A DNA stretch of 64,000 nucleotides from Fulvivirga sp. GTDB lineage: Bacteria; Bacteroidota; Bacteroidia; Cytophagales; Cyclobacteriaceae. Numbering within the stretch: the stretch's first letter is position 1; every line of letters begins with the position of its first letter. Where the stretch lies: the NCBI GenBank assembly GCA_028280565.1, contig JANQLQ010000035.1, positions 1 through 64,000 of the forward strand, read 5' to 3'. The notes beneath the pieces are model-generated. The model saw nothing but the letters and a program-made list of their open reading frames with translations. It had not been told where the DNA came from and searched no databases. The translations under genes and the position numbers were made by a program. Of this stretch, positions 1 through 9,015 are shown piece after piece.

Positions 1-369
1 GGCCATTTGCCCCTTCCGACATCTGTTAAACAGCACGTGTAGAATACTTTCTTTCTACACTTTCAGGACGCACAACGAAACAAAAGAAAAGGGCGCCAGG
101 AACAAAGCCCATTTTCCCCTCGAAACGCGCGATCCAGCCCTATGGGCCACGCTGTTCCTGTATGTCCTCCCTCCATACGCACTTAAGTTTTCAATGATGC
201 TCTGGCATAAAATAAGAGTAGATCTTAGTGAGACCCTGGTCAAAAGCTAATTTCGCAGAGATACTTAAAGCAAACTCAAAGTTACACAAAGGAACTGCGA
301 CAATTTGGTTTATGTGTATATCCATTACTTTTGATCGGAGTGATGATCGAGCGTGCAGGTATGAATGCA
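1..369. other. Left-edge stretch without a supported gene
   Basis: I see no convincing gene here. The open frames are short, and those that reach into the neighbouring gene are its shadows. The one structure is an 8-bp hairpin, GTGTAGAA at 37-44 with TTCTACAC at 53-60, followed by only three T residues. It could end a plus-strand gene lying to the left of the window, but the U-tract is too weak for a firm call. Confidence 0.5.
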
Positions 370-2811
370 TTAAAAGGGGTACCCGATCCCGATGTTCAGC
401 ACGATGGGTTCTGAGGCTTCTGCGGTAAAGGGAGCGTCGTAAAATCCCGGGGAAAGAATGAATCGCCTGGATCGTGGGCGGGCGGGGTCGTAAAGCTTTA
501 AGCCGGCATCCAGGCGCAGCACCAGGAAGGAAAAATCGAACCTTAGGCCCATCCCGCCTCCTACGGCGATCTCCCTGAAAAAGCGATCCAACTTGAACTG
601 TGCCCCCGGCCGGGACCCGTCTTCTCGTATCATCCAAATATTTCCGAAGTCCATAAATATCGCGTAATCTATGAAACCGATTAGATTTTTTCTTAACTCC
701 ACGCTACCCTCCAGTAAGATCTCACCCTGCTGTTCGAAATCATAGTTTACGAGTACCCCTGTTTCGGTAGAATCCAGCGGTGTATACGAACCAGGCCCGA
801 GCCGGCGCGGACGCCAAGCCCTGATGCCGTTACTGCCCCCGGCAAAAAAATACTTTTCGTACGGCAGCACCCGGTTCTCACTGTAGGGTTTGGCTATACC
901 GGCATTGATCCGGTAGGCGAGGGTAGTGTTTTGATTAATGGGATTGGTCTTCCTGAAATCGGCGTTAATTTTTAGATATTTATAAAATTCCAACGATTCC
1001 CTCGCCAGGAAATCAGTATTCACCAGGTTGAGGGTGGTGCCGCCACTTTCCAGGAAAAGACGAAAAAATGATGAATTACTAAAATTGAGCCCGTAGCTAT
1101 TGAAATTCCAAGTGGCACTGAAGATCATACTGCTCACAAAAGAGGGAAGGAAGGAATTGATCAGGCGGTTCCCGTTTTGTTCTAAGGTATCCAACCGGTC
1201 TTGGAAGCGTTGCTCGGTGATGGCCGAGTTAATGATACTCACATCTGTCAAAGAAAACTGGTACTGTGTGTTATTCCTGTTTTGCCAGGTGTAAGTATTT
1301 GAAAAGTTAAAGTTCTCACGGATGTATTCCGGGCGCCGTGTGTAGTTAAACCCAGCTAACAATCTCGTTTTGGGGTTGATCCTCCCCAGCCGGTCTTTGG
1401 CCGCGGCGCTGATAGGGAAGAGGAACTGAGGAAAGGTAAGCGAAGCATTTACCCCGATTTCAGTACTGGCATACACATCGTCGATGTCCGTGGCCGGGGC
1501 CACACCCTCAATGCCTACCCTGCCGTTCATTTCAAAGATCTCCATACCTTGGAAGACATTCCGTTTTTTGAACGATACATTGTAAAATGGTCCGGGGAAG
1601 CCCTGTGTTACATTAACCCCCACTTCGTTGGACCATTGATAGCGGTTTAGAGGGCTGGTGAACACATTGGCCACCAGCTTACCACCTGTAGAATCATAGT
1701 TAATGTTAATAAATCGGAAGATGTCTAAGTTGGCAAGTTGGCGTTGTGTACTGAATGTATTTGACCTGCTGTAAAGCCCGTCCTTTTCGATAAAGACCCG
1801 GCGGCTTAGTATTTTCTTGTTGTACTCCTTGTTAAAATACCGGTAGTTGATCCCCTCGTAGTACTCCTGCCTTCTCAGTGAATCCGGGAGTAGGTTTAAA
1901 TTGGCATCCGTAGTAAAATTGACGGAGTCTACCGTGAATACCTTGTGATACCCTCTCGATAGTGGCTCACTGATCCGGGTCCTGATGGCCACTTTTTGAG
2001 ACCCGTTAAAAGAGGTATCGACATCAAACTCAACATATTGCCGGCTAAAATCGAAATAGCCATTGTCTTTTAGCAATAGATCTATGCGTTCCCTTTCTTT
2101 CGACAGTTTATCTTGGTCATAGTTATCTCCTTTTTTTAAAGTGCTAGCGGCTTGGCTTTCTAGTAACAACTGGTGGATGGCCGTGTCCTGTACTTGCACA
2201 AAGGAGGTATCGATCGTGTAAGCTTGCCGGGGGCTTACGGTGTAAGTAACAGACACTCTCTTAGTGGTGGTCTTCAGTGCGCTATCCACCCGCGCTAAGA
2301 AGTATCCTTTTGAAGATAGGTACAATTCGAAACGATCAATATTAGCTTGGGTATTCGCAGGACTGTAGGTAGAAATAGGTTCTCCCCAGCGCATCCACAC
2401 ATTGCCCTCTTCTATGGTTTTATCTACTTTGGCCAGTTTTTTATCTCTCTTACGCTGGTAGCGAATTACTTTTTTGGGCTTACCTTGCACGGCATTGATC
2501 TTCCCATTCCATTTTTCACGGATATGTTCCTTTTTTTTCGTGTAGTCTATTTTATCATAACGTTTCCTGCCATGGTAGTAAAACCATACATAAGGTGAGA
2601 AAGGGATGATGGGAAATTGCCGGTTGGGGCGCTGGACATAGAGTTCGGCAAGTTCTTCTTTGTCAATTCCTTTTGGTGCTTTTATCTGCTGCTTGTAGAG
2701 CAATTTTTGATCTTCTTCCAGATATTTGGTACCCAGGCAACCTGGAAGGAAGTAGACCAGTAAAATAAGGAGTGATAAGCGTTGAACTATCCTCACTATA
2801 ACTTGGATCAA
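370..2811 (-). CDS. tamL: TamL: BamA/TamA-family outer membrane lipoprotein
   Basis: This 813-residue protein has a lipoprotein signal with lipobox LPGC (Cys25), a POTRA-like periplasmic half (roughly residues 100-370) and a C-terminal beta-barrel ending in Phe (..IGYPF), as expected of BamA/TamA-family surface antigens. In Bacteroidota the lipid-anchored TamA is called TamL and is thought to work with TamB in placing outer-membrane proteins or lipids. The conserved barrel motif region (GGSNGIRAWRPRRLGPGSY, about residues 660-680) is present. The first codon of the longest frame is TTG at 2811. A GTG at 2796 would give a more compact lipoprotein signal and is a good alternative. The gene diverges from the RNA methyltransferase with only two bases between the longest frames. 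The family call is firm; the start is not. Confidence 0.9.
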   Translation of the reverse strand: MIQVIVRIVQRLSLLILLVYFLPGCLGTKYLEEDQKLLYKQQIKAPKGIDKEELAELYVQRPNRQFPIIPFSPYVWFYYHGRKRYDKIDYTKKKEHIREKWNGKINAVQGKPKKVIRYQRKRDKKLAKVDKTIEEGNVWMRWGEPISTYSPANTQANIDRFELYLSSKGYFLARVDSALKTTTKRVSVTYTVSPRQAYTIDTSFVQVQDTAIHQLLLESQAASTLKKGDNYDQDKLSKERERIDLLLKDNGYFDFSRQYVEFDVDTSFNGSQKVAIRTRISEPLSRGYHKVFTVDSVNFTTDANLNLLPDSLRRQEYYEGINYRYFNKEYNKKILSRRVFIEKDGLYSRSNTFSTQRQLANLDIFRFININYDSTGGKLVANVFTSPLNRYQWSNEVGVNVTQGFPGPFYNVSFKKRNVFQGMEIFEMNGRVGIEGVAPATDIDDVYASTEIGVNASLTFPQFLFPISAAAKDRLGRINPKTRLLAGFNYTRRPEYIRENFNFSNTYTWQNRNNTQYQFSLTDVSIINSAITEQRFQDRLDTLEQNGNRLINSFLPSFVSSMIFSATWNFNSYGLNFSNSSFFRLFLESGGTTLNLVNTDFLARESLEFYKYLKINADFRKTNPINQNTTLAYRINAGIAKPYSENRVLPYEKYFFAGGSNGIRAWRPRRLGPGSYTPLDSTETGVLVNYDFEQQGEILLEGSVELRKNLIGFIDYAIFMDFGNIWMIREDGSRPGAQFKLDRFFREIAVGGGMGLRFDFSFLVLRLDAGLKLYDPARPRSRRFILSPGFYDAPFTAEASEPIVLNIGIGYPF

Positions 2812-2813
2812 TT

Positions 2814-3551
2814 ATGATATCTAAAGCGACTACGAAGTTCATTAAATCACTGCAATTAAAAAAATACCGGAAATTGGAGAGACTTTTTGTGGTGGAAGGA
2901 GAAAAAAGTGTATTGGAAGCGCTAAATTCTGACTTCAAAGTTCGCCAGGTACTAGGTACAGAGAGATTCTTAAAAGGTCATGAGTCATTGCTCTGTCGCG
3001 TAGAGCATGCCGAGGTCACCGGTAAGGTGCTGGCATCTTTAGGAAGTTTTGTGACGAATAAAGCAGCACTGGCTATCGTTGAAATGAAAGAAAATAGGTT
3101 CAAAGAATTTCCACCAGGTTATAGCTTGGCGCTGGACGGCATTAACGATCCCGGTAACCTGGGGACCATCATCAGGATTGCAGACTGGTACGGGATCAAG
3201 CAGGTGGTCGCCTCCCGCGAAACGGCTGACGTTTACAATCCGAAAGTAATTGCAGCCACCAAGGGGTCCTTTAGCCGGGTAAATATATATTACACCTCGC
3301 TGGAAAACTTTCTTCCTACGGTGGACCTACCCATCTATGGCGCTTTTATGACGGGGGAAAACGTACATAATATTCAATTCCAACCTTCCGGGATTCTTTT
3401 GATGGGCAGTGAGGCCAACGGGATATCGGGACAGGTAGAGCAGAATGTGAGCCACAAGATCACCATACCCAAGTACGGGCAGGCGGAATCCTTGAATGTG
3501 GCCATGGCCACCGCGGTTTTATGTGATAACATCACCCGTAAGGTAAATTGA
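2814..3551 (+). CDS. TrmH/SpoU-family RNA 2'-O-methyltransferase
   Basis: This 245-residue SPOUT methyltransferase transfers a methyl group from S-adenosylmethionine to a ribose 2'-OH in rRNA or tRNA. The N-terminal part (residues 1-95) has the substrate-binding form typical of RlmB-like enzymes (KYRK..LFVVEGEKSVLEA). The catalytic SPOUT domain follows with motif 1 (DGINDPGNLGTIIRIADW, about residue 105), motif 2 (LLMGSEANGIS, about 195) and motif 3 (IPKYGQAESLNVAMA, about 220). Length and start agree with the family, whose N-terminus usually begins close to this ATG. Which RNA base is modified cannot be told from sequence. The gene stands alone, divergent from tamL and convergent with the next gene. 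Confidence 0.92.
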   Translation: MISKATTKFIKSLQLKKYRKLERLFVVEGEKSVLEALNSDFKVRQVLGTERFLKGHESLLCRVEHAEVTGKVLASLGSFVTNKAALAIVEMKENRFKEFPPGYSLALDGINDPGNLGTIIRIADWYGIKQVVASRETADVYNPKVIAATKGSFSRVNIYYTSLENFLPTVDLPIYGAFMTGENVHNIQFQPSGILLMGSEANGISGQVEQNVSHKITIPKYGQAESLNVAMATAVLCDNITRKVN

Positions 3552-3566
3552 CCGGCGCCCGCCGGA

Positions 3567-3965
3567 TCAACCCATAAAATCCCCGGTCAATCTCCGGCAC
3601 TCTTTAGCTTTCTTTTTTAGTTTGAATTTCCAAAAGGGGCCATTTCTAAAAAAGATACCCATTTTGGCAAAGAAGTTATGCGTAAGGCGGCCGAATTCAG
3701 TCCTATGACCGGGCTGTCCTTTGGGTTGGACCAGGTAAATGAAGCCCATTTTATAGGTAACCTCATCCATGCACTTATTACCGATAAGCAACCCTTTGGC
3801 ATCAGGCTTTACCCAATGGATCAACGCTTTCTGCCGATAATCTTTATCCCTGGGTTTATACTTGGCGTCTTTATTGGTGGTCGGTGTATCGCCAAATCTT
3901 AAATCTTCCTGGGCTTGGATGGTAAAAGTGACACAAAGAAGAATAAAAACGACGAGGTACTTCAT
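3567..3965 (-). CDS. Hypothetical exported protein
   Basis: I do not recognise this 132-residue protein. It begins with a clear Sec signal peptide (MKYLVVFILLCVTFTIQAQ, cleavage after AQA or AQ), so it is exported to the periplasm or outer membrane. The mature part is basic (many Lys/Arg), contains two Cys residues, and has a Phe-rich stretch (NFFAKMGIFFRNGPFWKF) near its C-terminus, with no transmembrane segment after the signal. It converges on the RNA methyltransferase gene, with a small GC-rich hairpin between them (CCGGC 3552-3556 / GCCGG 3561-3565). ATG start and coding-like composition support a real gene. Confidence 0.7.
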   Translation of the reverse strand: MKYLVVFILLCVTFTIQAQEDLRFGDTPTTNKDAKYKPRDKDYRQKALIHWVKPDAKGLLIGNKCMDEVTYKMGFIYLVQPKGQPGHRTEFGRLTHNFFAKMGIFFRNGPFWKFKLKKKAKECRRLTGDFMG

Positions 3966-4083
3966 ACTACGAATTTAACTAAAATATAATACCTCGTTAA
4001 AGTAAGCAGTCCAAAGCCTTACATCAAGTGGAAACGGTTCACTATGAACCCTTATCCCTTACCCATAAGTCTTTGTGATATCC

Positions 4084-4836
4084 TCAGTTGGCATCTACCA
4101 GCCTGCCTGAGCCGGTAATCCTTACCTCTATTACGCCCGGATCACTTTTGTACAGCACCCTGCCACTTCCGCTGATGGAGCCCTTGAGTTCATCATGTAC
4201 CAGTACTTCCATATTCCCAGAACCGGCGATGGTTACATTACAACGGTCCATTGCCAAGCCAAATGCCCTCAAATTACCCGAGCCGGCAATGGAAAGCTGT
4301 GCTTCCCCTGATGAGCCGGACAGTGTCATATTTCCACTTCCTGAAATGAATGCTTCTAAAGTATTCACTTCCAGCAGGCCCTCGATATTGCCCGAACCGC
4401 TCAAGTTAACGGTCATCTCGTTGGTTACCCAAGTATTCGAAGCAATAATATCACCTGATCCGGCACTGAAAAGGTCATTTAACTCTTGCAAAAAGATATC
4501 AACCTGTACGTCGGCGTCATCTATGCATCGGTCTGTGTCGAGTATTAGCTCTCCATCACGGGTACGTACTTTTACCTCATCCAAGGTATTCCCCCTGGCA
4601 CTGACCGATACCCTGTGATTGTCACTGCCCGTGGTGATACGAAGTGTAGCATCCACTGAATTCGATATCTTCGTGAATTCTGTGAGATCATAAGTTTCGG
4701 TTCGCATGGCCCCTCGGCCATTGACACAATAGAAGTTATCATCATCGTCCAAGGTGATGTAGCACCCGGACAACATGACCAGCATGGGCATGATCACGAA
4801 GGTCAATAAAGTTGGAAGTTTAGTAAGTGTTTTCAC
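4084..4836 (-). CDS. GIN-domain (DUF2807) lipoprotein
   Basis: This is an exported lipoprotein with a head-GIN (DUF2807, putative auto-transporter adhesin) domain. The signal ends in lipobox MLSGC. The remainder is a right-handed beta-solenoid-like fold with the repeated signature (S/A/T)GSG(N/R) seen at least six times (GSGDI, GSGNIE, GSGNMT, GSGNLR, GSGNME, GSGRV, GSGRL). I chose the GTG at 4836, which gives a normal 25-residue lipoprotein signal. The open frame continues to a TTG at 4890 that would add 18 polar residues in front of the signal. Function of the domain is not established; it is widespread in Bacteroidota. There is no operon partner. Confidence 0.85.
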   Translation of the reverse strand: MKTLTKLPTLLTFVIMPMLVMLSGCYITLDDDDNFYCVNGRGAMRTETYDLTEFTKISNSVDATLRITTGSDNHRVSVSARGNTLDEVKVRTRDGELILDTDRCIDDADVQVDIFLQELNDLFSAGSGDIIASNTWVTNEMTVNLSGSGNIEGLLEVNTLEAFISGSGNMTLSGSSGEAQLSIAGSGNLRAFGLAMDRCNVTIAGSGNMEVLVHDELKGSISGSGRVLYKSDPGVIEVRITGSGRLVDAN

Positions 4837-5091
4837 AGTGTGGTTTTTGATAAAGACGAGCCTGGGAGTATGGGGTTTCCAAATGTTCAAACTTTCTCAT
4901 GTTTTCTTGGTATCATTTCGAGATACGTCATGGCACATCATGATCGGCAGTGGTTGATCTACAAGTTATTTTGTGCAGGTAAAATAGCCTAATAGCTTAG
5001 AGAACAGTGACTTAATAATTCAATTAAATCGATCTAGGAAAAACTTTTCAGCGTTATGTTTTAAAGGAATGTCGCCAACATTTATCTTCAA

Positions 5092-5691
5092 ATGGCTAGT
5101 TTTGTACTAATGGATCACCCTTCTCATATCATAGACATTCCCAAAGAGTTCTATTCTTTTTCATCGGGAGCCCTGTTTGAGCGATGCATCGATTGTGACC
5201 GGTATTTGCTGGAAAAAGAAACGGAGTATTTCATTGAAAAAGCCATCAAAAAATATGATGGTTACGCCGCACAAGATGTGATCTTTGAATATGCTATCTG
5301 TAGCGACTGTGCCGAACGTGTGCGAAAGGACATGTCAAAAGAATCATTAAAAAAGGTGGAAAACTTTTTTTTACACCAAGTAGATATGATGCAGCGCATG
5401 GAAATGATCATGGATAACCCCGGGAACCCTAGTGCCTACATAAACCAATGCTTGGTTATGGGGACAAATGTTGAGGACCTGCAGGAATTCCAACTTTATG
5501 CGCACTGCAAAGGTGATAAATTAGAACTGGGACAGATGCCTTACCTGATCAGTGGCGCCGTGCTGGATGAGATCCAGCACCTGCTTTCATCCCAGACCCT
5601 CGATGAACTGAACGGATTCATGGGAAAACATTTTGGTCCTGCCCCGGACCTGATGGAACCAATACCCAGCAGGAGGGTAGTCCTGGTCTGA
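5092..5691 (+). CDS. Hypothetical protein with a CxxC...CxxC zinc-ribbon-like motif
   Basis: I cannot name this 199-residue protein. It has two CxxC pairs, Cys32/Cys35 and Cys70/Cys73, separated by 34 residues, a spacing compatible with one structural zinc site. The intervening sequence is helical and charged. The rest is predicted soluble, with no signal peptide or membrane segment, so it should be cytosolic. The C-terminus (..EPIPSRRVVLV) is unusual in ending on a run of Val/Leu. It stands alone, converging on the TPR sensor gene with a 13-base gap that holds the palindrome AGGGCCCT. The start is ATG with an A-rich upstream region. Confidence 0.75.
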   Translation: MASFVLMDHPSHIIDIPKEFYSFSSGALFERCIDCDRYLLEKETEYFIEKAIKKYDGYAAQDVIFEYAICSDCAERVRKDMSKESLKKVENFFLHQVDMMQRMEMIMDNPGNPSAYINQCLVMGTNVEDLQEFQLYAHCKGDKLELGQMPYLISGAVLDEIQHLLSSQTLDELNGFMGKHFGPAPDLMEPIPSRRVVLV

Positions 5692-5704
5692 AAGGGCCCT
5701 GCTT

Positions 5705-7210
5705 TTAAAGCTGTTCTTCTGACTCTAACCGCTCCCTTAACGAACGCATCACGTGATCGAGTTCGTCGGTAGCCTTTTTCAAATGTTCTACTACTTCCCT
5801 CTCGTTAGCTTCCAGGGTGGAGGATTGTAAGATATTGGAAAGGCCTAGCACACAGGCCACGGGGCCTCTCAACTCGTGTGCGCTAGCATAGGCGTAGTCC
5901 GCCAGTATTTTATTTTTTTGTTGAAGTAACATTGTACTGGATCGTACTTTTTCTTCCAAACCATTATTGAGTTCTTGCAAGCTGCCATTGAGGGCTTTTA
6001 GCTCCTTGGATTGTGATTTGATCATTACATTTTGATGAGCAATTTGGTCTGTTTTGACTTTCAATAGCTTGTTGAGCTTTCGTTCCGCCATTTTCTGCTT
6101 GTAAAGTCCATACGCCAAGACTAAGGACACTAACAAAAGTACGATCGTAACTATGATCACCGCGTTACGGTTCCTGATCTTGGCTTCAGCATTTTCGTTC
6201 TCCTTGATGAGCAGGTCGGTTTCATATTCTGTATGCAGCCTGGCGATCAGGCTGGCGCGTTGTTCATTGAACATAGTATCTTTTAAGGCGGCATAGTCTT
6301 TGAAATATCGCAGCGAGGATTGGAGGTCGTCGTGTTGCAAAAAAATATCCGACATGGATTCGTATATGCGTATTTGAAGATCTCTCGCTTTAATGGAAGA
6401 GGCAAGCTCAAGTGCCTCTTGGTAGTAAAAGGTGGAACTGTCTGGATGATCCAACAAGAAGTGTATAGTACCTAGTTGTAAATAGACCGTCGCCATACTT
6501 CGTTTCTCGAGCGAATGCCGGAACTCCCGGAGCGCCAAGGTGGCATGCTTTAGCGCTTGGGTATAGTTTTCTCTTTTAATGTCTATTTCTGCCCGCCCGC
6601 TATAGGCAAGGCCATGGTGACGTGGCAATTGTGAGATCTGGGGATGCTCAAAGGCCTCGTTAATGTAGAATTCAGCGCTATCGACCTGGTCAAGGGAAAC
6701 AAACAACTGGGATAAGTTGATATAAATGGTCAGGGGCCGGCTGATTTGCTCTGCTTTTTGCTGGGCCTTTTTAAGGTATTCTAGCGCTGGCTTATAGTCA
6801 CGTAGTTCATAATAGATCAGCCCTAAATTGTTGTAGCATTTTACCAGGCCAACATCATCTTTTAAGGATTGATACTCTTTTAAAGATGAAAAATAGGAAT
6901 TTAACGCTTGGTCATATTCCCCTTGTCCCCAGTAGATGCCGCCAAGAACATTCAACGACCTGGCGATACCGGGTTCAAAAGATAACGCCTTCGCGAGTTG
7001 GAGCGCCTTTTTAACATCGGCCATTGCCCGGGTAGGGTCTTGATGAATGTATGAAAATGCCCTTTCATTCAGAACATTGACTTTGTCAATCTCTCGAGTA
7101 GCCTGCTTGAGAGCCCGGGTCAAACTATCAATCTCCCGGTTTTGTGACTTTATGGGTAACGAAAAAAAGAAGAACCCCATATACAACGATAACCGCCTAA
7201 ACGTCCCCAT
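5705..7210 (-). CDS. TPR sensor protein with a histidine-kinase DHp domain but no ATPase domain
   Basis: The 501-residue protein has a signal peptide (to about residue 23), a periplasmic array of TPR helices (about 30-330), one transmembrane helix (about 350-373, VIIVTIVLLLVSLVLAYGLY) and a cytoplasmic coiled coil. It then has a HisKA-type dimerisation/phosphotransfer segment whose H-box reads ASAHELRGPV, with His445 the expected phospho-acceptor. It stops 56 residues after that His, so N, G1 and G2 boxes of HATPase_c are absent. The next gene begins 13 bases further on and converges, so no ATPase domain is left downstream. It may be phosphorylated in trans by another kinase or act without phosphorylation. 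Related full-length TPR-kinases are common in Cytophagales. Confidence 0.85.
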   Translation of the reverse strand: MGTFRRLSLYMGFFFFSLPIKSQNREIDSLTRALKQATREIDKVNVLNERAFSYIHQDPTRAMADVKKALQLAKALSFEPGIARSLNVLGGIYWGQGEYDQALNSYFSSLKEYQSLKDDVGLVKCYNNLGLIYYELRDYKPALEYLKKAQQKAEQISRPLTIYINLSQLFVSLDQVDSAEFYINEAFEHPQISQLPRHHGLAYSGRAEIDIKRENYTQALKHATLALREFRHSLEKRSMATVYLQLGTIHFLLDHPDSSTFYYQEALELASSIKARDLQIRIYESMSDIFLQHDDLQSSLRYFKDYAALKDTMFNEQRASLIARLHTEYETDLLIKENENAEAKIRNRNAVIIVTIVLLLVSLVLAYGLYKQKMAERKLNKLLKVKTDQIAHQNVMIKSQSKELKALNGSLQELNNGLEEKVRSSTMLLQQKNKILADYAYASAHELRGPVACVLGLSNILQSSTLEANEREVVEHLKKATDELDHVMRSLRERLESEEQL

Positions 7211-7415
7211 CCTACAAAGTTATTAATCTCGTCCTGTTAGAGCCTTGGATGTAATATTTTAAACTTTATAGTATAATTTTTCAATGAAATCCAACCTAAA
7301 TTATTGCTGGTCAAACTCTTATGAAGGTTTGAGATAGTGGGTAATATATTGAAAGATGTAAATCCCGGTGTGAAGACCGATGATCTAGGCAGGACAAAAA
7401 AGTAAAAGAGGGGAA

Positions 7416-7446
7416 TAAAAAAGCCCCGTCCTGTTAGAACGGGGCT
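7416..7446 (-). terminator. Rho-independent terminator after cystathionine beta-synthase
   Basis: The perfect 8-bp stem AGCCCCGT (7422-7429) / ACGGGGCT (7439-7446) has a 9-base loop. On the minus strand it is followed by a run of T residues (the plus-strand A-run at 7416-7422). It sits about 65 bases after the stop codon of the minus-strand gene at 7513-8883. Confidence 0.85.
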
Positions 7447-7512
7447 AATCCCAAAACTTACTTACATTAACATGTTATCAACCTGTTATTCCTATAACAG
7501 CAGCCATTTCAA

Positions 7513-8883
7513 TTAGTTTGTCATTGCCCTTAAAATATCGTGCTGTGTGATAATATGTACTTCGTGAAGGTCGTCACGTACCAGTACGGCTTTGTTATCT
7601 TTATTGATCATAGAGGATAGTACATCTAACGTATTGTCCAAAGCCACAAAAGGGATAGGCTGATCCATTACTTCTTCCACTTGCTGTTCCTTTATGCCAG
7701 GCTGTTCAATGAGCTTCTCTAAAAGTTTAGAGGTGCTCACACTTCCAACAAAATTATTCTCTTTCACAATGGGCACCTGGTCAATGCCTTCTTTATTGAG
7801 CATTTGCACCACGTCACCTACCTTGGTGGCGATGTCGACCGTGAATAGTTTATCGGTGCCATTTTTATGCCGGATAATATCATGGGCAGTTGCAAACTCC
7901 CGGGATTCAATGAAACCGTGGTCTTTCATCCAATTGTCATTGTACACTTTAGCTAAATACCGGGTACCATGGTCGGGCAGTATGATCACCATGACATCGT
8001 CTTCCTTTAAGTTTTCACGTGCATACTCCAAGGCGCCGTGTACCGCTGCCCCGCAAGACCAGCCGATGAATAGTCCTTCGCCACGAGCGAGCTTTCTTGT
8101 CATGATCGCGCCATCTTTATCCGTCACTTTCACAAAATGATCAATCAAAGAAAAATCTACATTCTTGGGAAGAATATCTTCCCCGATGCCTTCGGTCAGG
8201 TAAGGATATACCTCGTCTTCGTCGAATACCCCGGTTTCTTTGTATTTTTTAAAAACGGAGCCATACGTATCGATCCCCACGGATATGATCCCCGGGTTTT
8301 GCTCTTTTAGGAATTTAGTCGTTCCACACATTGACCCCCCAGTACCTACCCCGGCGGCGTAGTGAGTGATCTTGCCTTCGGTCTGTTCCCAGATCTCCGG
8401 CCCGGTAGTTTCATAATGTGCTGCTGTATTTGACAGGTTGTCGTATTGATTCGGATAAAAGGAGTTCGGCGTTTCTTTATTGAGTTTTTTTGCTACCGAG
8501 TAGTAGCTCCGGGGGTCTTCCGGGGGAACATTAGTAGGACAAACGATCACTTCGGCGCCCATAGCTCTCAAAATATCAATCTTCTCCTGTGATTGCTTGT
8601 CGGCCAACGTGAAGATACACTTATAGCCTTTGGCAATAGCGACCAGTGCCAGTCCCATGCCCGTGTTCCCGGAGGTGCCTTCGATGATCGTGCCGCCGGG
8701 TTTTAAAATGCCCTCCTTTTCTGCATCTTCGATCATTTTCAGCGCCATACGATCCTTCATGGAATTACCGGGGTTAAAGTATTCCACTTTGACTAAAACC
8801 GTTCCCTTTATTCCCCGTGTAACGTTGTTAAGTTTTACCAGGGGAGTATCACCTATCGTCTCAATAATAGAATTATAATACAT
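7513..8883 (-). CDS. Cystathionine beta-synthase (PLP enzyme with CBS pair)
   Basis: This fold-type II PLP enzyme joins L-serine (or O-acetylserine) with homocysteine to give cystathionine, the first step of reverse transsulfuration, in the cytosol. The PLP lysine is Lys43 in NSMKDR. The substrate loop EGTSGNTG (about residue 68) and the phosphate-binding loop GVGTGGSMCG (about 180) are intact. Residues about 335-456 form a tandem CBS (Bateman) module that may bind an adenosyl ligand. There is no heme-binding N-terminal extension. The 456-residue length fits bacterial two-domain forms. Plain cysteine synthase is less likely because those lack the CBS pair. The gene has its own terminator and is monocistronic. 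Confidence 0.9.
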   Translation of the reverse strand: MYYNSIIETIGDTPLVKLNNVTRGIKGTVLVKVEYFNPGNSMKDRMALKMIEDAEKEGILKPGGTIIEGTSGNTGMGLALVAIAKGYKCIFTLADKQSQEKIDILRAMGAEVIVCPTNVPPEDPRSYYSVAKKLNKETPNSFYPNQYDNLSNTAAHYETTGPEIWEQTEGKITHYAAGVGTGGSMCGTTKFLKEQNPGIISVGIDTYGSVFKKYKETGVFDEDEVYPYLTEGIGEDILPKNVDFSLIDHFVKVTDKDGAIMTRKLARGEGLFIGWSCGAAVHGALEYARENLKEDDVMVIILPDHGTRYLAKVYNDNWMKDHGFIESREFATAHDIIRHKNGTDKLFTVDIATKVGDVVQMLNKEGIDQVPIVKENNFVGSVSTSKLLEKLIEQPGIKEQQVEEVMDQPIPFVALDNTLDVLSSMINKDNKAVLVRDDLHEVHIITQHDILRAMTN

Positions 8884-8969
8884 GTCAGCAGCATTTTTTT
8901 ACAAAACTAGTAAGATGCTCATTCATATCGTAAGAATGGTTCGGTATTCTTGGGCAAGAAGTAGTGGAA

Positions 8970-9002
8970 TTGGTCGTTTAATCTTTAACTTGTATATGTT
9001 TG
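8970..9002 (+). promoter_or_regulatory. Candidate Bacteroidota promoter
   Basis: A TAnnTTTG -7 box (TATGTTTG, 8995-9002) has a TTG at 8970-8972 as a possible -33 element, 22 bases away, slightly longer than the usual 17-21. It would start transcription only about 8 bases before the ATG at 9016. Confidence 0.4.
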
Positions 9003-9015
9003 CAACCCGGCACTT

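Noticed and set aside
228..428. Plus-strand frame of 66 residues at the left edge
   Set aside because: Its second half runs antisense to the end of tamL, and its composition is not protein-like.
7513..8883. Cysteine synthase (CysK/CysM)
   Set aside because: The fold is shared, but the tandem CBS domains and 456-residue length favour cystathionine beta-synthase.
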